Shown in pieces: positions 24,678 to 34,054 of a DNA stretch of 64,000 bases. The notes under the pieces are model-generated. The model was not told the DNA's origin, searched no databases, and saw only the letters and a program-made list of their open reading frames with translations. Each line of letters opens with the position of its first letter. Within the stretch, counting starts at the first letter, position 1. The position numbers and the translations under genes are program-made. The stretch spans positions 2,483,684-2,547,683 of the forward strand of contig OY282457.1 of the NCBI GenBank assembly GCA_958296235.1, read 5' to 3'. This DNA is from an uncultured Candidatus Binatia bacterium (GTDB taxonomy: Bacteria; Desulfobacterota; Binatia; Bin18).

Positions 24678-25580
24678 TTATTCTTCGCTACTTTGATCCG
24701 TTTGTTCTTCTTCCTCTTGCTGGCTTGATATTTGTTTCACCTGTTCTATCTGTTCTGGAGGAGAAAAGGATAATTTGATTTCTTCTGGTGCTGAAAAGGA
24801 AGGCTGTATCTGTAGACCCTTATCCATCAATGTTTTCAACAAATCGAGACTTAACTTGATCCTTTCGTTTTGCTCATTATTATCTCCTAATAATTTGTTC
24901 CGCTCTTGATCCTGGTAGGTTTCAAGTTCCTGTTTCAGGGCTTCATTTAGCCCTTCCCTCACATTATTTTTGAGTCTTATAGTCCTCACAACTTCTCGTT
25001 TTCCCTCTATCTCAACGCCTTTCTCTTTTACACGAAAATAAAATTGAACCATTTGGGAGAAGAAGGTGAGCGCTGCCACACTACCAAGCCCGATTTCTAA
25101 CCATTCCGACCCGCGGTCAAATCCTTTTAGAGTGATGGTCCCGTTAGTAGCGGGATCCAGCAACGTTTGTTGGAGAAGTGTGTCCAGGTCACGAATTGTA
25201 TCTGCCGCCTGTTTGAGGTCGAGCCCGGGGGGAAGCTTAACGCCGATGGAATGAGAGTCCTGCTCACCAATAAATTCATTGAGTACCTCCAGGAATGCCG
25301 AGGCTCTTCCACGGAGGCTTGTAAGAGTGTTGAAAAAATTGCTGCCAACAGAAGGGGGAACAACAATTGTATCTCTCACGTTGTTGACAATCAAACTCAC
25401 AGACAAGAGATTTGTAATTTCCCCTTGAAAAATAGCCGTAGGCTTCAAAGCTTCAATGGCCTCTAATGCTTGTCTTGTGTCCTGAATTTCCACGTCTTGT
25501 GAACCGGATATTCCATTCACCGTAATTTGAAGCGCGTCAATTGTATCAGTCAATACCTGCTGTATGTCTCTCAAACGCAT
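24678..25580 (-). CDS. Hypothetical membrane-anchored coiled-coil protein
   Basis: 300 aa. A helical N-terminal half is followed by one hydrophobic segment (GLGSVAALTFFSQMVQFYF, about residues 178-196), then a long charged helix rich in Glu/Lys/Gln and a Glu-rich tail. AGGAC precedes ATG 25580. No family is recognised. It is convergent with the restriction-modification gene and lower in GC than its surroundings. A role in defence is a guess from position only. Confidence 0.55.
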   Translation of the reverse strand: MRLRDIQQVLTDTIDALQITVNGISGSQDVEIQDTRQALEAIEALKPTAIFQGEITNLLSVSLIVNNVRDTIVVPPSVGSNFFNTLTSLRGRASAFLEVLNEFIGEQDSHSIGVKLPPGLDLKQAADTIRDLDTLLQQTLLDPATNGTITLKGFDRGSEWLEIGLGSVAALTFFSQMVQFYFRVKEKGVEIEGKREVVRTIRLKNNVREGLNEALKQELETYQDQERNKLLGDNNEQNERIKLSLDLLKTLMDKGLQIQPSFSAPEEIKLSFSPPEQIEQVKQISSQQEEEEQTDQSSEE

Positions 25581-25819
25581 AATGTCCTAACCGCCCTCTC
25601 AAGTGATCTTTCAACCTTATTCCCGTAAGCTTTTCTCCCTGTTTTTCAGCAATACCCTACTCCCAAATAGTGGTCGTTGCAATTGCCCCGATAGCTATCT
25701 CACCCTTCCAGGTACTCCTAGAATCGCCATGACGACAGGAGAGCTTATCCTTGCCGTATTCTGTGATATGGACGGCTCGTTGGAGTCGTTCCCAAGCTTC
25801 CCCAAGCAACCCTAAAGCT

Positions 25820-26370
25820 GTGAATTTGCAAATGAAATGAGAATTTTATTTAGTATCAGTTTTCCTGATAGTTAAAATAGGAATCAAATCTGCGTGGCCG
25901 GCTATGCGGGTGAATACCCGGCCCTGGATGCGGCCGGGTGGGAGTGCGTAGAGTGGAAGCGGGCCGCGGGCATGGAAGTATCCGGCACAAACCCACAGGC
26001 CAAGAAACGGCAAGAGGTCTTGTATTTCAATCGAGCAGCCTCTTTGCATTCCCAGCAAGATGCGGTACAAGGCAAATATGACGCACAACCCGCACAACCG
26101 CCCTTACTGGCCCTTATGTGTCATAAAAGTGTCATATAAAAAGCTAAGTGCCTGTTTTTGCTCATTTTCGCCCGCAAAGGGGGGGGGGGTGGGACCGTCA
26201 ACAAAATAACCCCCTGAGACCCGCCCAAATACGGCAAAAAAAAGACAAAAGTCGCGCGAAAGCATTAGCCCACCTGATAAGCCTCAAAATAACCCAAAAC
26301 AGGCTATTTCCAAGTCCCTGAAATATCTAGGGATTTTTGGGGCAAATCCTCATTTCATTTGCAAATTCAC
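25820..26370. mobile_element. 551-bp element with perfect 22-bp inverted ends
   Basis: GTGAATTTGCAAATGAAATGAG at 25820-25841 and its exact reverse complement at 26349-26370 bound a 551-bp stretch without a convincing gene. The interior includes a run of ten G (about 26177-26186), A-rich tracts and a small palindrome (TCCCT...AGGGA) near 26322-26340. The ends behave like terminal inverted repeats of a MITE-like element, although I do not see a clear target duplication. A large structured RNA is the alternative. Confidence 0.55.
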
Positions 26371-26439
26371 ATTCTTGTCCATTTCTTAAAGCGATAGATG
26401 TGCTAGAAGACGATTACATCTTTGCGAGGACAAAGAACA

Positions 26440-26640
26440 ATGAAAGAGACAAACCAAGAAGTCCCATCAAAAAAGCGCTATCCGGGGACGATTCATCCCC
26501 TGATGCCGGCCAAGGAACGTCTGGCCTTATGGCAGAGTGCAAAAGGCATATGGAAGGGGCGTGCAGAGGTAATAATCCAAGAGCAGGAGACCATTCGGTC
26601 CGAATCGGACCGCCCTCTACCACTCCATCGACTCAATTAG
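26440..26640 (+). CDS. Small protein, possible orphan antitoxin
   Basis: 66 aa, starting MKETNQEVPSKKRYPG, then LMPAKERLALWQSAKGIWKGR. The W-x-x-A-x-G-x-W-K pattern resembles short antitoxin-like proteins found next to PIN toxins, but no toxin follows; the convergent TPP gene comes directly after. GAGGA precedes ATG 26440. Low similarity evidence, so hypothetical. Confidence 0.4.
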   Translation: MKETNQEVPSKKRYPGTIHPLMPAKERLALWQSAKGIWKGRAEVIIQEQETIRSESDRPLPLHRLN

Positions 26641-26650
26641 ACAGCCATGC

Positions 26651-28312
26651 CTAATACCCCCCAAACCCCATATCCGTCGTGGCCTGGGCGTCCGGGTCGG
26701 TGCAGACATTGACCAAGGCCGGCTTGCCACTGGCAAACGCCCGCTCAATCGCGGCTTTGATGTCGGCTGGGTTCTCGACATACTCCCCGTAGCCGCCCAG
26801 CGCTTCGACCATCTTGTCGTAGCGCTGATGACCCAACTCGCGCCCGACATTCTGACGGCCCTGTTTGTCGCCGGCCGTCATATAGCCGGTCTGGCGCGAG
26901 GTGAAACCGGCGTTGTTTGAGACCACGACAACAATAGGGATGTTATGCCGAATGGCCGAGTCCATCTCCATGCCATTCCAGCCGAAAGCGCCGTCGCCGG
27001 ACAGGACCAGGACCGGCTTGTCCGGCGCGGCCACCTTGGCCCCGATACCGAACGGCACGCCCACGCCCATACAGCCGTGCGGACCGGCGTTGAGACTGCC
27101 GCCGGCCGCATACACGGGAATGGACTGGCGGGCGAAATTGAGGATTTCATGCCCGTCCACGACCAGAATGGTGTCGCGCCCGATCGTTTCCCGGACTTCC
27201 TTGCACAAGCGGAGCGGATGAACCGGGGTGGCGTCCGAGTGCAGCAGCGGAGCCGAGCGCTCCATATTGGAGCGTTGCTTGGCCGCAAGCTGGGCAACCC
27301 AGGCGGTTTCCTGATGGGGGTCGAACTGGCCGCTGGCTTCTTCGGTCAACTGCTGCAAGACAAGCTTGGCATCGCCGACAATGCCGACCGCCACCCCCTG
27401 ATTATGACCGATGGCCCTGCCGTCCAGATTGACGTTGATAAATTTTGCCGTAGGAGAAAAACGGGGCGCGCGGAGAAACGACAGCATGGAGTTTGCCCGC
27501 GCGCCAATGACCAGCACCACGTCGGCCTCGCGAAAGGCCATTGACCGGGCCGCGGGAAAAGCATGGGTATGATCTTCAGGAATGACGCCCCGCCCCTGTG
27601 GCGTTGTGAAAAAAGGAACGCCGGTGGCCTCGACAAATTGCCGCAGTTCCGCGCTGGCTCCCGACCACAGGATGCCGCTGCCAGTCACGATCAGGGGTTT
27701 CTCGGCCTGGGCCAAGAGTTCAACCGCTTGTTTGACAAGAGCCGGGTCTCCGGCCGGCCGGCTGGAGACCCGGTAGTTCTCGGGCCAGTAAACTTTCTCT
27801 TCGTCAACCTTATGCGCCAGAACATCGCCCGGTAAATCGAGATACACCGGGCCTTTCTTGCCGTCCATAGCTTCCCGAAAGGCAATACTGACATATTCGG
27901 GCACCCGCTGGGCCATATCAATGCGATAGGCCGCCTTGACCACGGGTTTCATCATAGCCACCTGATCCATCTCCTGAAACGCGTCCAGCGTTGTCGCCCG
28001 CATGGGAGCAGAGCCACCAATGGCAATAATCGGGGCGGAATCCGCCCAGGCATTGGCCAGACCGGTAACGGCGTTGGCCGTGCCGGGACCGGACGGCGTG
28101 ATGCAGATGCCGGGTTTGCCCGTTACCCGGGCATAGGCGTGGGCCATCATGGCCGCGGCTTGTTCATGTCGGACGTAGATGCCCTGCATACCCAAGTCGA
28201 GACAAGCCGCCGCGGCGCCGCTGGTGGGACCCCCCATCATAAAGAAAATTGTCTCTACGTTTTCTCGTTGAAAGCTCTGTGCGATGAGTGTCTCGCCTCG
28301 AACCGTGCCCAT
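26651..28312 (-). CDS. Thiamine-diphosphate-dependent synthase/lyase (ALS/oxalyl-CoA decarboxylase/HACL type)
   Basis: 553 aa with the ThDP fold: VRHEQAAAMMAHAYARVTGKPG containing the catalytic Glu, the central domain, and the ThDP-binding GDGAFGWNGMEMDS ... NNAG (about residues 443-470). SGPGTANAVTGLANAWADSAPIIAIGGS resembles both acetolactate synthase and 2-hydroxyacyl-CoA lyase/oxalyl-CoA decarboxylase. With family III CoA-transferases in the same window an acyl-CoA substrate is plausible, but it is not decided by sequence alone. Confidence 0.8.
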   Translation of the reverse strand: MGTVRGETLIAQSFQRENVETIFFMMGGPTSGAAAACLDLGMQGIYVRHEQAAAMMAHAYARVTGKPGICITPSGPGTANAVTGLANAWADSAPIIAIGGSAPMRATTLDAFQEMDQVAMMKPVVKAAYRIDMAQRVPEYVSIAFREAMDGKKGPVYLDLPGDVLAHKVDEEKVYWPENYRVSSRPAGDPALVKQAVELLAQAEKPLIVTGSGILWSGASAELRQFVEATGVPFFTTPQGRGVIPEDHTHAFPAARSMAFREADVVLVIGARANSMLSFLRAPRFSPTAKFINVNLDGRAIGHNQGVAVGIVGDAKLVLQQLTEEASGQFDPHQETAWVAQLAAKQRSNMERSAPLLHSDATPVHPLRLCKEVRETIGRDTILVVDGHEILNFARQSIPVYAAGGSLNAGPHGCMGVGVPFGIGAKVAAPDKPVLVLSGDGAFGWNGMEMDSAIRHNIPIVVVVSNNAGFTSRQTGYMTAGDKQGRQNVGRELGHQRYDKMVEALGGYGEYVENPADIKAAIERAFASGKPALVNVCTDPDAQATTDMGFGGY

Positions 28313-28634
28313 ACTGCCCCTCCTTTTTTTCGCGCCCGTTGCTCAATTCTGTGGCCGATAGATAAAAGCGCCTTGAGGAGAAAAGTCAAGGGAATACTGG
28401 ACAGGATAGTGTCTCAGTTTGAAACTTCCCCCTCTCCCCGCGGGAGCGGACCTCTTGTCTTTCCCCCATCTTTCCCTCTCCCTCCAGGGGAGAGGGAGCA
28501 GATATTCCCTCCCCCCTCTGAGGGGGAGGGTTAGGGTGGGGGGCCCTCCTACTGAACCACTACCGAATACTGCCCTCTCTAATAATGAAGCCGAATCAAG
28601 GACAAGGGCGTCCTCAGTACGGCTTCCGCCGGGT
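28313..28634. repeat. Gene-free gap containing a MITE-like copy (28406-28563)
   Basis: The gap holds an element whose left end ATAGTGTCTCAGTTT (from 28406) matches the ends of the 39623-39979 element; its right end (ACTGAACCACTAC, 28551-28563) is a degenerate inverted partner. Inside are two hairpins: CCCTCTCCC with GGGAGAGGG (28474-28496), and CCCTCCCCC with GGGGGAGGG just after. About 54 bp from 28489 match the second element with one mismatch. Confidence 0.65.
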
Positions 28635-31316
28635 TTAGCCCCATTCAAAGCCGGCGCGCAGATAGTAGAAGCCGCCGTTGAAGCCGTACGGCGAGGTGTT
28701 CGGGTATTTCTGGCCGAAGCTGCGCGCGTACTTGTTTCTGGTCGGATAGGTGTCGAGCAGGTTCTGCGCGCCGGCCGCCAGCGTCAGGCCGAGGTCGAAG
28801 AAGGTGTACGACGCTTCCAGGTCGAGCAGCGCGCGCGCATGGGCGTAGATGGGCTGGGAGTCGTCGTTCTGGTGCCGCTCGGTGAAGTCGTCGTAGTAAT
28901 GCAGCCGCGTCAGAAAGCGCCACGGCCCCCAGGTGTGGTCCGCGGTCAGCGAGAAGCGGAACTCCGGCTCCAGTTCCTCGAGCTGGTGTTTGCGCAATGA
29001 GCCGATGACGTTCGTATCGATCGAATCAAGGTTGATTTTAGTGTCGTTCCAGTTGCCGGCGAAGGTCCACAGGGTTTGCCCGATACGGCCGTGGAACAGC
29101 GTCATGGGATACGTCGCCACCAGGTCAATCCCCTGCGTATAGGTCTCGAACGCGTTGGCGAAGAACTGCACGTTGCGGACCCGACTCGCGTCCACCCCCC
29201 GGGCCGCCAGCGCGGCCATGTCGTCGGGGGTGATGGGCAGTTCCTCGCCCAACCCGACCCGGTTTCTGAGTTCAATATTGTAGTAGTCCAGGGTGACGGA
29301 CAGGTCGCCGAGGGTCAGGACCGTGCCGACCGAAAAGGACATGGAGGTCTCCGGCGTGAGCGGCTGGGCGCCCTTGTATCGGGCAATCGGGTCGGCCGCG
29401 GGCAGGATGGAGGATTGGAGGAGGACGCCGTCGTCCCCGAGGATGGTCGTCGTGTCCCGGTAGCTGGCCTGTCCCACGGTTGGCGCGCGAAAGCCGGTAC
29501 CGATCGAGCCGCGCAGCGCCAGCGCTTCGGCCCACAGGTCCCAGCGCGCGGCCAGTTTGCCGTCCAGGGATTCGCCGATACCTTCGTGGCGCTCGAAACG
29601 GCCCGCGGCGGTGAACAACACCTGTTCGATGATGTCAGCTTCCAGGTCGAGATACGCCCCGAAGCTGCCCCGGCTGGCCGTTGAGGTCTCCTCCGGTCGG
29701 ATGCCGGGATAGCCGGTCGTGCCGACGCGGAAGCCCTGCTGGGCGAGGCCGTGCGGTTTCCGTCGCCCGTCGCATTCGCCGGCATCGTCGATACACCAGG
29801 CGCTCGGCTCTCCGCGTTCGATCTCGAACTCCTCCTCGCGGTACTCCAGGCCGAAGGCGACGTTCAGCCGGGACGCGAAGACGCCGACGTCGAACGGCCG
29901 CGCCACGTCGAGATTGAAGGTTTTGTCCCGCTCTGTGTACGCGCGGGCGAAATGCTCCGTCGGGATGGCCGCCTTGTGCCGGGCCTGCTGCATATTGACA
30001 TTGTTCCAAAAGGCATAGGTTCCGCGGTGCTGGCCGAACACCGCGCTCATGTCGTAGTGCCAGCCATTGAGCAGCGCGGTGGAGCTTTGCAGTTCTCCGC
30101 GCAGGCCAAAGGCGAGGCTCCAATCTTCGCCCTTTGCCCGGAGGCGCGGGGTGAACCCGCCCGGCAACGTCTGGGCCAGCGCGTAGCAGTCGTCCTTGCC
30201 TTGCAGCGGGGCCAGCGCCGCCGGCCCGCGGTCCCTGTACGCGCTCGCCAGAATGGTCGGACAATTGCCGGACCTGCCATCGGGCGACAGGTCGGCGATC
30301 AGCAGGCGGTTGTCGGCCCCGCCCCAGGCCGTCGTATAGATACCCGGGCGCGAGGTCGGGCTGCGCCAGTACCACGAGTCCGCGATTTCGCGTTCGGCCC
30401 AGTTGCCGAAGGCGTAGGCGTGGTGAGCGTCGCCCAGGTCGAGGCCGAGGTTGCCGAAGAACTTGTAGTCGTACTTCACATCCGGCGCGCCCCAGACCTG
30501 CGCCGCCGACTTGCGCACGTGGTCGTTGCCATTGCGGATCAGTTCCAGCGCTGCGCTGCGCTGGACGCTGCGGTTGGTCGAGTCGGAGTTGGTGAACTCA
30601 AAACTCAGGTTGGCAAAACCGGCGTCGGTCAGCGGCAAGCCAATATTGGCCGCGGTGCTTACCAGGTCGCCGTCGCCGTGGTAGTGCTGGCCCCAGCGCG
30701 CCTCGACCGCGCCGCCCTCGGGGGCGTCGCGCAACACGAAGTTGAGTACGCCGGCCACAGCGTCGGAGCCGTACTGGGCCGCGGCCCCGTCGCGCAACAC
30801 TTCAACCCGTTTGAGGGCAATGGACGGGATTGTACTGACGTCGGCCCCGTGCGCCCCGTTGACCACCCCGAACGTAAAGAAGCTGATGGCGGAGGAGCGA
30901 TGCCGGCGTTTGCCGTTGACCAGCACCAGGGTGGAGTCCGGCGGTAGCCCGCGCAGCTTGGCCGGGCGGACCAGCACGTTGGCGTCGCCGATGGCGTGCT
31001 GGCTGACGTTGTAAGAGGGAATGGTGGCGGCCAGCAGGCTGTTCATGTCGCGCACGCCGTAGTGCCTGAAACTGTCACCAGCGATTACGTCCACGGGCAC
31101 AGGAGAGTCTGCGACCGAACGGCCCGGCAGCCGGGAGCCGACCACCTTGAAGTTGTCGAGGTCGACGCGGGCCCCCTGTTCGTCTTCGGCCTGTGAGCGT
31201 TCGGCCGCGGCCTCTGCGGGCGGTTCGGTGTCTTGCGCGTCGGCCGGTGGCGCGGCCAGCAGCGCCGCCACGCTCAGGACCGCCGCCTGCCACCACCAGG
31301 ACCTGGTACGTTCCAT
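28635..31316 (-). CDS. TonB-dependent receptor (third of tandem cluster)
   Basis: 893 aa from ATG 31316 (GAGAGGAC upstream). It has a signal peptide ending ADAQ, a plug domain starting DNFKVVGSRLPGRSVADSPVPVDVI with NGKRRHR and VEVLRDGAAAQYGSDAVAGVLNF (the plug signature), and a 22-strand-type barrel ending in an aromatic GFYYLRAGFEW. TonB-dependent receptors import siderophores, cobalamin or polymers across the outer membrane. A longer in-frame start at 31430 runs into the upstream gene and is rejected. The substrate is unknown, and no TonB, ExbB or ABC partner is nearby. Confidence 0.88.
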   Translation of the reverse strand: MERTRSWWWQAAVLSVAALLAAPPADAQDTEPPAEAAAERSQAEDEQGARVDLDNFKVVGSRLPGRSVADSPVPVDVIAGDSFRHYGVRDMNSLLAATIPSYNVSQHAIGDANVLVRPAKLRGLPPDSTLVLVNGKRRHRSSAISFFTFGVVNGAHGADVSTIPSIALKRVEVLRDGAAAQYGSDAVAGVLNFVLRDAPEGGAVEARWGQHYHGDGDLVSTAANIGLPLTDAGFANLSFEFTNSDSTNRSVQRSAALELIRNGNDHVRKSAAQVWGAPDVKYDYKFFGNLGLDLGDAHHAYAFGNWAEREIADSWYWRSPTSRPGIYTTAWGGADNRLLIADLSPDGRSGNCPTILASAYRDRGPAALAPLQGKDDCYALAQTLPGGFTPRLRAKGEDWSLAFGLRGELQSSTALLNGWHYDMSAVFGQHRGTYAFWNNVNMQQARHKAAIPTEHFARAYTERDKTFNLDVARPFDVGVFASRLNVAFGLEYREEEFEIERGEPSAWCIDDAGECDGRRKPHGLAQQGFRVGTTGYPGIRPEETSTASRGSFGAYLDLEADIIEQVLFTAAGRFERHEGIGESLDGKLAARWDLWAEALALRGSIGTGFRAPTVGQASYRDTTTILGDDGVLLQSSILPAADPIARYKGAQPLTPETSMSFSVGTVLTLGDLSVTLDYYNIELRNRVGLGEELPITPDDMAALAARGVDASRVRNVQFFANAFETYTQGIDLVATYPMTLFHGRIGQTLWTFAGNWNDTKINLDSIDTNVIGSLRKHQLEELEPEFRFSLTADHTWGPWRFLTRLHYYDDFTERHQNDDSQPIYAHARALLDLEASYTFFDLGLTLAAGAQNLLDTYPTRNKYARSFGQKYPNTSPYGFNGGFYYLRAGFEWG

Positions 31317-31377
31317 GACGGTCCTCTCCCGAGGTCGCTTTTCGTCGATCTGCAACCGCGCCGAAGGTCCTTTGTTA

Positions 31378-34047
31378 TTAGCCCCACTCAAAGCCGGCGC
31401 GCAGATAGTACAACCCACCGTTGTATCCATACGGCGAGACGACTGGGTATTTCATGCCGTGGCGGCCGGAATACTTGTTTCTGGTCGGATACGTATCGAA
31501 CAGGTTTTGCGCGCCAACCGCCAGGGTCACGCCGCTGAACACGCCGTTGAAGAAGGAGTAGGACGCTTCCAGGTCGAGCAGGGCGCGCGCGTGAGCGTGG
31601 ACGGGGTTGGTCGGCCTGAATATCGGGAAATCTTTGAAATCGTCATAGTAGTGGAGCCGGGTGAGCATCCGCCAAGGTCCCCAGCGATGGTCTGCGCTCA
31701 GCGTGAAGCGGAACTCGGGATCGGTGTTCTCGATTTGGGCGGCCCGCAGGTCATTAGTGATTTGCGGGTTGCGCGTATCGACCTTGGTGGCGTTCCAGTT
31801 ACCGGCAAAGGTGAACATGCTGGAGCCGGCCCTGCCACCAAACCACTCCAGGGGGTAGGTCGCCACCACATCGAACCCCTGGGTCGTCGTGCCGAAGTCG
31901 TTGTTGAAGTAGCTGACCTGGCCGCCCCCGCCTCGGTTCATGAAGAGGTCGATACCGGCCGCGGCCAAAGCGGCTTTATCCGCCTCGGTGAGGGGGAAAT
32001 TCTGGCTTAACATAATCCGCCGGCGCACCTCCATATTATAGTAGTCGGCGGTGACGGACAGGTTGCCGAGCGTGACGACCGCGCCGAGGCTGAAGCTGGT
32101 TGAGTGTTCAGGGCTGAGGGGCTTGCCGCCCTTCTGTTGCGCTATCGGGTCGTTGCCCGATAGCACGTAGGTCAAGTCCAGTTCGCCGGTCTCGGCGTTG
32201 AGGCTCGATGTTATATTCCGATAGTTGGCCTGCCCGACGGTTGGCGCCCGAAAGTTCGTCCCGATGGAGCCGCGTAGCGCCAACCCCCCCCATCCCCCCC
32301 CTGACAGGAGGGTCCAGCGGGCGGCCAGCTTGCCATTGAGAGATTCGCCGATGCCGGCATGATGCTCAAACCGACCCGCGGCGGTAAGCAACACGTCGGC
32401 CAGGACATCGGCCTCCAGGTCGAGATATGCGCCAAAGCTGTCTCGGCTGGCCTCGGTCGCCTCTTCGGGCGAGGTGCCTGGGTGGCCGGAGACCGCGACC
32501 GCGAGGCCCTGTCGGGCCAGTATGTCGTCGCGAAAATAGGAATTCGGATCCCCTGTGCCGCTCTCAAAAGTCTCTTCACGATACTCCAGGCCAAAGGCGA
32601 TATTCAGCGGAGAAGCGAAGAGGCCGGTATCGAATGGCCGGGAGAGGTCCAGGTTGAAGAGCTTGTCCCGCTCCTCGTACCTGCGGGTTCTGTACTGGGT
32701 TGGAATCGCTGCCTTGGAGCTGATCAGATTCGGATTCACGCTGTTTCTGAGGTAGGTATCCATGCTGTTCTGACCGAACCCGGCGCTCATATCGTAGTGC
32801 CAGCCGTCCAGCGGAGCGTAGGCGCTGCGCAGACTCCCACGCAGGCCGAATGCGAGGCTCCAGTCGTTCACGACGCCCCGAAACCGGGGTGTGAACCCGC
32901 CCGGGAAGGCCTGGGCCAGGCTGTAGCAGTTGTCCTGGCCGGCCAGCGGGGCCAGGGCGGCTGGGCCATGCGCTACATAATCGCTGGCCGTGATCGTCGG
33001 GCAGTTCCCGGACTTCCCGTCCGCGGACAGGTCGGCGACCAATAGCTCATTGCCCTGCGCGAACACGCCCGGAAAACTGGCCGGATTGCGCCAGTAGAAG
33101 GTATCTTCAATCTCGCGCTCCGCATAATTGCCGAAGGCGTACAGCTGATGGTCGTCGCCGAGGTCCAGGCCGAGGTTGCCGAAGAATTTGTAGTCGTACT
33201 TCACGTCCGGCGCGCCCCAGGGCTGGGCCGCGGATCTGCGGATAAAGGCGTTGCCGTTCTCGATCATGCGGCGGGCATCGTCGCGCTGCACGCTGCGGTT
33301 GGTCGAATCCGCGTTGGTAAACTCAAAGCTGAGGTTGGCAAAGCCGGCCTCGGTCAGCGGCAAGCCGATGTTGGCCGCGACATTCAGCCGGTCGCCATCG
33401 CCGTGGTAATGCTGCCCCAGATTGGTCTCCAGAGCGCCGCCCTCGGGCGCGTCGCGCAGCACGAAATTCAGCACCCCGGCCACGGCGTCGGACCCATACT
33501 GCGCGCCGGCTCCGTCGCGCAGGACTTCCACCCGTTTGAGGGCGATGGACGGGATGGAGGCGATATCCGTCCCATGCGAACCGCTCGCCAATCCATAACT
33601 CCATCGGGTAATCGCGGAGGAGCGGTGGCGGCGTTTGCCGTTGACCAGCACCAGGGTCGAGTCCGGCGGCAGACCGCGCAGCTTGGCCGGGCGGACCAGG
33701 GCGGACTCAACACCGATGCCATACTGAAAGACCTTGTAGGACGGAACGGTCGCGGACAACAGGTCGTTCATATCCGTGCTGCCGTAGTGCCTGAGACTGT
33801 CACCGTCAATGACGTCCACGGGCACGGGAGAGTCCGCGGCCGAACGGCCCGGCAGCCGGGAGCCGACCACCTTGAGATCGTCGAGATCAACGGGTTCCGC
33901 CGGTTTGTCTGCGGCCTGTGAGCGTTCGGCCGTGGGCGGTTCGGTATCCTGCGCGCCGGCCGGCGCTGCGGCCAGCAGCGCCACGCTCAGGACCGCCCCC
34001 ACCACCGCTGCATTCCGGCGTAATCGGGTGAACCAGAGCTTCGTCAC
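31378..34047 (-). CDS. TonB-dependent receptor (second of tandem cluster)
   Basis: 889 aa, starting at GTG 34047 (MTKLWFTRLRRN, then a hydrophobic core ending AGAQ). It shares the plug and barrel pattern of its neighbours: DDLKVVGSRLPGRSAADSPVPVDVI, RVEVLRDGAGAQYGSDAVAGVLNF, and a terminal LRAGFEW. The start lies 8 nt after the stop of the next upstream receptor gene, which suggests an operon. Divergence from the other two is greatest in surface-exposed loops (for example GGGWGGL, RGGGGQVSYF), as expected if ligands differ. Confidence 0.85.
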   Translation of the reverse strand: MTKLWFTRLRRNAAVVGAVLSVALLAAAPAGAQDTEPPTAERSQAADKPAEPVDLDDLKVVGSRLPGRSAADSPVPVDVIDGDSLRHYGSTDMNDLLSATVPSYKVFQYGIGVESALVRPAKLRGLPPDSTLVLVNGKRRHRSSAITRWSYGLASGSHGTDIASIPSIALKRVEVLRDGAGAQYGSDAVAGVLNFVLRDAPEGGALETNLGQHYHGDGDRLNVAANIGLPLTEAGFANLSFEFTNADSTNRSVQRDDARRMIENGNAFIRRSAAQPWGAPDVKYDYKFFGNLGLDLGDDHQLYAFGNYAEREIEDTFYWRNPASFPGVFAQGNELLVADLSADGKSGNCPTITASDYVAHGPAALAPLAGQDNCYSLAQAFPGGFTPRFRGVVNDWSLAFGLRGSLRSAYAPLDGWHYDMSAGFGQNSMDTYLRNSVNPNLISSKAAIPTQYRTRRYEERDKLFNLDLSRPFDTGLFASPLNIAFGLEYREETFESGTGDPNSYFRDDILARQGLAVAVSGHPGTSPEEATEASRDSFGAYLDLEADVLADVLLTAAGRFEHHAGIGESLNGKLAARWTLLSGGGWGGLALRGSIGTNFRAPTVGQANYRNITSSLNAETGELDLTYVLSGNDPIAQQKGGKPLSPEHSTSFSLGAVVTLGNLSVTADYYNMEVRRRIMLSQNFPLTEADKAALAAAGIDLFMNRGGGGQVSYFNNDFGTTTQGFDVVATYPLEWFGGRAGSSMFTFAGNWNATKVDTRNPQITNDLRAAQIENTDPEFRFTLSADHRWGPWRMLTRLHYYDDFKDFPIFRPTNPVHAHARALLDLEASYSFFNGVFSGVTLAVGAQNLFDTYPTRNKYSGRHGMKYPVVSPYGYNGGLYYLRAGFEWG

Positions 34048-34054
34048 TGATGTT

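Noticed and set aside
25846..26097. Minus-strand ORF inside the 22-bp inverted-repeat element (83 aa, hydrophobic start)
   Set aside because: No ribosome-binding site, biased composition and no recognisable motif; I could not support it as a gene.
26170..26200. G10 run as a CRISPR or G-quadruplex element
   Set aside because: No repeated spacer structure and only one long G tract; nothing beyond a homopolymer can be supported.
28401..28572. GAATACTG direct repeat as target duplication of the 28406 element
   Set aside because: The left copy is seven bases away from the element end while the right is one base away; not a clean duplication.
28313..31316. Long plus-strand open frames antisense to the TonB-dependent receptors
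   Set aside because: They arise from high GC and codon bias in the real minus-strand genes and show no family match.
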